From NCBI GenBank assembly GCA_007121175.1, contig SKMG01000333.1:1-10640 (forward strand): a stretch of DNA of 10,640 bases, given 5' to 3'. A program made the translations under genes and the position numbers. The stretch is from Trueperaceae bacterium (GTDB lineage: Bacteria; Deinococcota; Deinococci; Deinococcales; Trueperaceae). Within the stretch, counting starts at the first letter, position 1. Each line of letters starts with the position of its first letter. The notes beneath the pieces were generated by a model. That model did no database searches. It was not told the DNA's origin and saw only the letters and a program-made list of their open reading frames with translations. Below, one piece after another: positions 7,266-10,640 of this stretch.

Positions 7266-7302
7266 AGCGCCTCCGGTCGGGCGCTACCGCGGTGAGCGCC
7301 CG
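7266..7302 (-). promoter_or_regulatory. Putative expression platform of the guanidine riboswitch
   Basis: In the RNA (minus strand) an 8-bp hairpin can form between CGGGCGCT (7302-7295) and AGCGCCCG (7285-7278). Its 3' arm can instead use AGCGCC (7285-7280) to pair with GGCGCT (7271-7266), which includes the last two G of the GGAGG ribosome site. The two hairpins exclude each other: the first leaves the ribosome site open, the second covers part of it. This suggests translational control. The pairing is read directly from sequence; the switching is inference. Confidence 0.45.
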
Positions 7303-7311
7303 CAAGGGATT

Positions 7312-7353
7312 CGCGTCGTCTTGTCCTGACCGGGTACGGCGCGTCTCGTCCGG
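7312..7353 (-). promoter_or_regulatory. Guanidine-III riboswitch aptamer (ykkC-III class)
   Basis: The minus strand from 7353 begins CCGGACGAGACGCGCCGTAC and continues CCGGTCAGGACAAGACGACG. Against the Thermobifida fusca guanidine-III aptamer as I remember it, only about three of 41 positions differ. The pseudoknot pairing of CCGG (7353-7350) with CCGG (7333-7330) is kept, as is the core GTCAGGACAAGACG. The second stem pairs GCGCC with GACGC and so has one C-A mismatch, partly offset by an extra C-G pair at its end (7343 with 7312). The RNA binds guanidinium and switches on export or degradation genes. Here it precedes gdx by about 50 bases, the expected target. Transcription would enter from around 7373. 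Confidence 0.9.
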
Positions 7354-7379
7354 GGCCCATGCGCTCTAGGCCAGCCTCA

Positions 7380-7385
7380 ATGCTA
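7380..7385 (-). promoter_or_regulatory. Weak -10 candidate for the gdx transcript
   Basis: TAGCAT on the minus strand lies about 27 bases before the aptamer, so transcription would start just ahead of the riboswitch. No good -35 is seen at 16-18 bases upstream, so this is only a positional guess. Confidence 0.25.
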
Positions 7386-7460
7386 GTCGGCAGACGACGC
7401 AGCCCACGAATCGGCGGCGACCGGGCCTGCCCGGCCCCGCCCGGCATGCGTCGCCCGGCG

Positions 7461-7490
7461 ATGGCACCGCGCGCGGTCATGCCCTAGGCT
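7461..7490 (+). promoter_or_regulatory. Candidate promoter of the small zinc-ribbon gene
   Basis: ATGGCA at 7461-7466 matches four of six bases of a TTGACA -35. After an 18-base spacer comes TAGGCT at 7485-7490, a TANNNT -10 of the kind common in high-G+C actinomycetes. The start site would fall near 7497, giving a very short leader that still contains the ribosome site GGGAGG (7498-7503). Confidence 0.35.
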
Positions 7491-7507
7491 GGGGCGAGGG
7501 AGGCGCC

Positions 7508-7720
7508 ATGGACGACGACGTCGGTCTTACGCACGTCGACCGCGAAGAAGGCCTGTGCGAGCTCTGTCGCGAGCGCCCGGCCGAGGTGCTCGGTCTGGTG
7601 TGCGAGCCTTGCAGGGAGGCGATCGACCGCAACGAGCCGTGGACGCACGAGCACGACGAGGTACTGTTCAGGCTCCGTGAGGCGGAGGCCGACGAGGACC
7701 AGCTCTCCGCCGAACCGTGA
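7508..7720 (+). CDS. Small acidic zinc-ribbon protein of unknown function
   Basis: This 70-residue protein carries Cys17-x2-Cys20-x11-Cys32-x2-Cys35, a four-cysteine zinc-binding knuckle pair. The stretch LCELCRERPAEVLGLVCEPC recalls the N-terminal ribbon of McsA-like proteins, though the spacing is shorter and nothing else matches. The rest is highly charged and Asp/Glu-rich, including the tail from about 45 to 70. No membrane segment or signal peptide is seen. ATG 7508 has GGGAGG 4 bases upstream and a possible promoter at 7461-7490. It is the only plus-strand gene in the window, divergent from gdx and convergent with the orphan gene ending at 7774. Codon third positions are G/C-rich like its neighbours, which supports it as a real gene. 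It probably binds Zn and may contact a nucleic acid or protein; the role is unknown. Confidence 0.7.
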   Translation: MDDDVGLTHVDREEGLCELCRERPAEVLGLVCEPCREAIDRNEPWTHEHDEVLFRLREAEADEDQLSAEP

Positions 7721-7776
7721 TCGCCCGCCCGCGACTCGGCCCGTAGGCCGCCCGCGAGGCACGCGGCCCGCGATCA
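7718..7776. terminator. Possible bidirectional terminator between convergent genes
   Basis: Two convergent genes end here. TGATCGC (7718-7724) and GCGATCA (7770-7776) form a perfect 7-base inverted repeat, and each arm contains one of the two TGA stop codons. Near the centre CGGCC (7737-7741) and GGCCG (7746-7750) form a tight 5-bp hairpin with a CGTA loop. There is no T run on either side, so factor-independent termination is uncertain. Confidence 0.35.
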
Positions 7777-8169
7777 GCCGCCGAGCGCCGTGAGCGCGTC
7801 GGCGAGCGTGTCGTCCCGGCCGCAGCGCACCAGCTCGACGCCGCCGCCCTGCAGCGCCGCCTCGAGCGAGGCCCCGGCGCGCTCCAGCGACACGAAGCCA
7901 TCGGGCCACACCGTCACGCCGAGGGTCTCGCCGCCGGGCCAGACCAGCACCAGGTGGCGACGCGCCGTCGCCAGCGGCTCGAGCACCAGCTCGCGGTCGC
8001 TGCGCGTCCTCGCCGCGACGTGCGGATAGGCCTCCAGCGCGCGCCTGAGGAGCGGAAGCGCGGCCGTGTCGATCACGATGCGGCCGTCCTCGAGCCGCAC
8101 GGAGGACTTCGGGTCCAGCACTGCCGGCAGCAGCATCAGGTCGGCGAACGAGGGCAGCAGCCGCGTCAC
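7774..8169 (-). CDS. Conserved-looking hypothetical protein, second of an overlapping pair
   Basis: I do not recognise this 131-residue protein. It begins TRLLPSFADLMLLPAVLDP, a hydrophobic stretch broken by prolines that is probably an amphipathic or buried segment rather than a clean membrane span. It continues with alternating strands such as SSVRLEDGRIVIDTAAL and RHLVLVWPGGETLGVTVWPD, suggesting a small alpha/beta or mostly beta fold. No metal or catalytic motif stands out, and there is a single Cys. The start is GTG 8169-8167, which overlaps the upstream TGA by four bases (GTGA), with GGAGG at 8178-8182, 8 bases before. Translational coupling to the upstream orphan implies that the two products work together. 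A longer reading in this frame up to 8538 covers the neighbour and is not believed. It converges with the plus-strand zinc-ribbon gene. Confidence 0.68.
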   Translation of the reverse strand: MTRLLPSFADLMLLPAVLDPKSSVRLEDGRIVIDTAALPLLRRALEAYPHVAARTRSDRELVLEPLATARRHLVLVWPGGETLGVTVWPDGFVSLERAGASLEAALQGGGVELVRCGRDDTLADALTALGG

Positions 8170-8903
8170 GCCTCCATCCTCCCCGAGCCCACCGCGCCCG
8201 TGATCTGGCCGGACTCGTCGTCGCGCTCGGCCAGGTCGGCCAGGCTGGCCTCCAGCCGCCGCTCGGGGCTCGGCCTCGAGGCGCGGCCGAGCGCCGCGAG
8301 GTCGCGCAGCGTCGCTGCCCGCAACGTGTCCGGGTGGAGGTCGCGGTCGTCGGGCTCGAGCAGGTCGATGTAGTCGCCGGCGTCGAGCTCGCGGAGCGCG
8401 TCGCGCCAAGGCGCCAGCGCTGCCGGCAGGTCCTGGTCGCCCAGGTCGCGCGGCCGCACCAGGCCCGCGCGCGGCAGGCCCGTCTCGGCGTCGGACAGGT
8501 TGCGGAGATCCGAGAGGGTACAGCCGCGGTTCGCGCACTCGACGAGCAGCCCCACGAACTGTCGGTCACGCGTACCGGCGTCGGCGCTGCGGCGCAGGCC
8601 GACTGGGCGCGGTCGCTCGACCAGCACGAGCAGCCGCCGGAACTGGTCGCGCCGCAGCGTCCACAGCGGCTCGGGATGTAGGGCGGCGAGATCTTGTGCG
8701 TAGGCCGCGAAGCGTTCGGGCAGCTCTCCGTCGAGACGCCAGTCGACGTGATCGAGCAGGTCTCGCAGACCGTAGGCGGTGAAGGTCGCACTCGCGCCCG
8801 CGTCGGGATCGTGCGCGCGCAGCGCAACGGCGAGTCGCAGCGGATCGCGCAGCCGCGCGGCTAAGTGCAGCAGGTTGGTCACGAGCGAAGCGCGGCTGTT
8901 CAT
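8166..8903 (-). CDS. Hypothetical protein, first of an overlapping pair
   Basis: This is a 245-residue protein with no family that I can name. It is rich in Leu, Arg, Ala and Asp and looks almost entirely helical, for example NLLHLAARLRDPLRLAVALR (about 10-29) and the RRDQFRRLLVLVERPRP region (about 99-115). A Cys pair occurs in VECANRGCTLSDL. The C-terminal third contains LRELDAGDYIDLLEPDDRD and ends in a polar tail. There is no signal peptide or membrane span. ATG 8903 is chosen because the helical region begins there and the upstream reading runs into the dehydrogenase gene; the only upstream purine stretch is GGGGG, a weak ribosome site. It starts 43 bases after the SDR stop and overlaps the next orphan by four bases, so an SDR-orphan-orphan operon is likely. 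Confidence 0.68.
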   Translation of the reverse strand: MNSRASLVTNLLHLAARLRDPLRLAVALRAHDPDAGASATFTAYGLRDLLDHVDWRLDGELPERFAAYAQDLAALHPEPLWTLRRDQFRRLLVLVERPRPVGLRRSADAGTRDRQFVGLLVECANRGCTLSDLRNLSDAETGLPRAGLVRPRDLGDQDLPAALAPWRDALRELDAGDYIDLLEPDDRDLHPDTLRAATLRDLAALGRASRPSPERRLEASLADLAERDDESGQITGAVGSGRMEA

Positions 8904-8946
8904 GGCCCCCGGCCGCAGCCTAGCCCGGAGGCGCCGAGCTCGCCGC

Positions 8947-9906
8947 TCACCGGTCGTCGTCGAAGGCCGCGACGAAGCGGCGATGCGCCTCTCGCGCGGC
9001 GCGACCGAACGGGCGGCGGGCAGCATGGGCGCCCCAGTCCGGTCGAGCGCCGTCGAGGTCGCAGAAGCCGTAGTCGCGGGCCAGCCCCCACGACGACCAG
9101 ACCCCACCCGAGCGCTGCAGCACGTCGGGATCGGCCGCCAGCGACGCCACCGCGCGCCCGAGGAAGCGTGGCGTCTCGGAGTGGACGAAGTTGAGGTCGA
9201 TCGCCACCGCATCGCGCCAGGTATCGTCGCTGACGCCGAAGTGCTCCAGCATCGCCTCGCTGCGCAGGAAGCCGGGGGTGACCGCCAACGCCGCGACCCC
9301 ATGCGGACGCAGCTCCTCGGCCATCGCATGAGCGGAACGGATGGTCCCGACCTTGACCAGGTCGTAGAAGAGCGTGCCGCGATAGTCGAGGAGCTCGCCG
9401 TCGGTGACCTCCACGATGAGACCCGAGCCGGCGCTCACCATCGACCGAGCGGCGTAGGCGCTGGTGATGAGGTGGGAGAGTAGGCCGCGCTCCAGCATGG
9501 TGCGGCCCTTGCCGAGATCGAGCTCCCAGAAGGGGACGCCCCACTCGGTGAGCGCATCACCGCCCCAGACGTCATTGACCAGCACGTCGAGGCAGCCTTC
9601 GTCGCGCTCGATGCGGGCCATGAGCGCCTCGACCTGGATCTCGTCGGTATGGTCGATGCGCACGGCGATGCCGGTGCCGCCGAGCTCGCTAACCTGCTCG
9701 GCGGTCTCCTCGATCGTTTCGGGCCGCCCGCGCAGCTCGAACGGGCTGGCGTCGGTCGGCCGTGGCGGGCGTGGAGCCTGCCGCGAACTACGGCCCGTGC
9801 AGTAGACGGTGGCCCCGGCCTCGCCCAGTGCCAGGGCGATGCCGCGACCGGCGCCGCGGGTGGCGCCGGCAACCAACGCGACGCGTCCCGACAGGGCTCC
9901 GTCCAT
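8947..9906 (-). CDS. Short-chain dehydrogenase/reductase (SDR) family oxidoreductase
   Basis: This 319-residue SDR has a Rossmann cofactor loop GATRGAGRG (14-22), which is TGxxxGxG-like with Ala before the first Gly. It has a catalytic YDLVK (Tyr171, Lys175). The usual Ser 13 residues before the Tyr is Thr158 in VEVTDG. The family NNAG motif reads NDVWGG (111-116). Arg39 after the second strand (CTGRSS) suggests NADP(H). These variations, together with EWGVPFWELDL and PGFLRSEAML, define a recognisable SDR subgroup often annotated only as SDR oxidoreductase; it is distantly like DHRS1. Substrate is unknown. ATG 9906 has GGAAGGAG at 9911-9918. A frame extension to 10200 runs through tandem repeats and is not believed. 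It heads a likely operon with the two orphans downstream. Confidence 0.9.
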   Translation of the reverse strand: MDGALSGRVALVAGATRGAGRGIALALGEAGATVYCTGRSSRQAPRPPRPTDASPFELRGRPETIEETAEQVSELGGTGIAVRIDHTDEIQVEALMARIERDEGCLDVLVNDVWGGDALTEWGVPFWELDLGKGRTMLERGLLSHLITSAYAARSMVSAGSGLIVEVTDGELLDYRGTLFYDLVKVGTIRSAHAMAEELRPHGVAALAVTPGFLRSEAMLEHFGVSDDTWRDAVAIDLNFVHSETPRFLGRAVASLAADPDVLQRSGGVWSSWGLARDYGFCDLDGARPDWGAHAARRPFGRAAREAHRRFVAAFDDDR

Positions 9907-9980
9907 CCGACTCCTTCCCGGCCGCCCGGCTTCGCGTCGGCCACGGCGCGCCGGTGCGCAGCGCGGCGCCGCTGTTGGCG

Positions 9981-9986
9981 ATCCTA
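9981..9986 (-). promoter_or_regulatory. -10 candidate for the SDR operon
   Basis: TAGGAT on the minus strand, an actinomycete-type -10. The start site would lie near 9974, about 67 bases ahead of the SDR ATG. There is no recognisable -35; that position abuts the tandem repeats at 10007-10064, as might happen at an activator-dependent promoter. Confidence 0.3.
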
Positions 9987-10006
9987 CCGTCCCCATGGCA
10001 CTCCGG

Positions 10007-10064
10007 CGCTCGCAGCCGCACCTCGTCACACGCTCGCAGCCGCACGCCGTCACGCGCTCGCAGC
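10007..10064. repeat. 24-base tandem direct repeats upstream of the SDR gene
   Basis: Two full units of 24 bases (10007-10030 and 10031-10054) share the first 15 bases CGCTCGCAGCCGCAC and differ at only three of the last nine. The first 10 bases of a third unit (CGCTCGCAGC) follow at 10055-10064. They lie in the 211-base gap 9907-10117, which contains no gene. They could be regulator-binding iterons or simple slippage repeats. Confidence 0.75.
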
Positions 10065-10080
10065 TCGGGCGCGCGGCCTC

Positions 10081-10092
10081 GAGCCATGGCTC
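10081..10092. repeat. 12-base perfect palindrome GAGCCATGGCTC
   Basis: The palindrome lies 25 bases beyond the HAD gene stop and 16 bases before the tandem repeats in the direction of the SDR gene. It may be an operator half-site pair or chance in high-G+C DNA; it is too small for a terminator stem with a loop. Confidence 0.35.
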
Positions 10093-10117
10093 TATCGGCT
10101 CGGCAGACGCCGGAACC

Positions 10118-10640
10118 TCAACCGGCGCGGCCCGGCCCGCCGGCGGTGTCGGTCCAGCGCCCGCGCGCCAGCGACCGATTCGCGGCCACCAGCGCCTCAT
10201 ACGCCTCGAGCACGGCTGCGGCGTCGTCGAGCCGCGAGACGCGCGTCACTGCCCCCTGCACCTCCGGCCCGGCCCCCGCCGGAGCGAAGCTGACGCCGCA
10301 GCGCCTCAACCACTCGACGTCGCCGACGGCGTCGCCCATCCCCGCCACCGCCGCTTCGGGCAGGTCGAGCGTCTCGATCAGCGCCGACAATCCCCGGACC
10401 TTGTCGACGCCGGGCAGCAACACGTTCACGCAGTCGCTCGCCGAGGGTTCGGCGATCAGCTCGAGGTCGTGCTCGGAGAGCAGAGCCCGCAGCTGCTCGG
10501 TGAGCTCCTCGACGCCGGGGCCGTCCTCCGTCGGGAACACGCTCAGCGAGGCCACCTTGCCGAACTGGATGAACACGTCGTCGCGCTCTTCCAACAGCCG
10601 CTCGCAACGCCTCAGCGCCTCGAGCGACGTCTGCGCCTCA
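10118..10640 (-). CDS. HAD-superfamily hydrolase, C-terminal 173 residues (5' end off window)
   Basis: The minus frame is open from the right edge to TGA at 10118. It shows the C-terminal half of a HAD phosphatase of the Cof/sucrose-phosphatase-like type. The motif III Lys is in LPGVDKVRGLSALIE (Lys80 of the fragment), and the motif IV metal-binding loop GDAVGDVEWL is at 102-111. The N-terminal DxD nucleophile motif must lie beyond the window. The preceding part, SLSVFPTEDGPGVEELTEQL and so on, would be the end of the cap domain. The family removes phosphate from sugar phosphates or similar metabolites; the substrate cannot be told. A TTG at 10594 could be taken as a start, but coding continues upstream without a stop and the core domain would be missing, so this is a truncated view and not a short gene. 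It is separated from the SDR gene by 211 bases. Confidence 0.82.
   Translation of the reverse strand, partial: EAQTSLEALRRCERLLEERDDVFIQFGKVASLSVFPTEDGPGVEELTEQLRALLSEHDLELIAEPSASDCVNVLLPGVDKVRGLSALIETLDLPEAAVAGMGDAVGDVEWLRRCGVSFAPAGAGPEVQGAVTRVSRLDDAAAVLEAYEALVAANRSLARGRWTDTAGGPGRAG

Noticed and set aside
7484..8827. A 447-codon minus-strand frame across the small zinc-ribbon gene and both orphans
   Set aside because: The product is Arg/Ser/Ala-rich and low in complexity. It runs out of frame with the better-supported overlapping genes and antisense to the zinc-ribbon gene.
10007..10064. Tandem repeats as a possible CRISPR array
   Set aside because: The units are directly adjacent with no spacers, and there are fewer than three complete copies.
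9907..10200. N-terminal extension of the SDR through the tandem repeats (repeats of the type CERVTACG)
   Set aside because: The SDR fold starts within a few residues of the ATG at 9906, which has GGAAGGAG just upstream. The extension would also run into the HAD gene.

Overview
The window looks like a chromosomal segment of a high-G+C bacterium, most likely an actinomycete. The signs are a strong G/C bias at third codon positions, several GTG starts, -10 boxes of the TAGGCT/TAGGAT kind, and a guanidine-III riboswitch, a class I know mainly from Actinobacteria. The class cannot be fixed from this window. A NifJ-type pyruvate:ferredoxin oxidoreductase is unusual for ordinary aerobic actinomycetes and hints at a deeper or facultative lineage. 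Every gene but one is on the minus strand.

Layout from left to right. (1) 1-540: N-terminal part of a SorC/DeoR-type sugar-binding regulator, cut by the window edge, with a near-consensus promoter at 608-636. (2) 658-2087: a CDKN3-like tyrosine/dual-specificity phosphatase followed by a DUF2461 protein, overlapping by 4 bases. (3) 2127-6759: nifJ, a complete 1207-residue PFOR with all Fe-S ligands and ThDP motifs, followed after one base by a dihydroorotate-dehydrogenase-like flavoprotein that lacks the catalytic Cys/Ser of true DHODs. A strong imperfect inverted repeat lies in the nifJ leader. (4) 6939-7353: an SMR-family guanidinium exporter (Gdx/SugE) under a guanidine-III riboswitch. (5) 7508-7720: the only plus-strand gene, a small acidic CxxC...CxxC zinc-ribbon protein that converges on the next cluster. 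(6) 7774-9906: a short-chain dehydrogenase followed by two overlapping genes of unknown function. (7) 9907-10117: a 211-base gap with 24-base tandem repeats and a 12-base palindrome. (8) 10118-10640: the C-terminal part of a HAD-family phosphatase, cut by the right edge.

Functionally, nifJ and its flavoprotein form a coupled redox unit for pyruvate oxidation or ferredoxin reduction. The gdx gene with its riboswitch is a self-contained guanidine-detoxification cassette. The phosphatase/DUF2461 pair and the SDR plus two-orphan cluster look like operons of unassigned role. No mobile element, CRISPR array, tRNA or rRNA was seen. The best candidates for undescribed biology are the orphan pair at 7774-8903 and the role of the DHOD-like partner of NifJ. 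The strongest regulatory find, the riboswitch, belongs to a known class.
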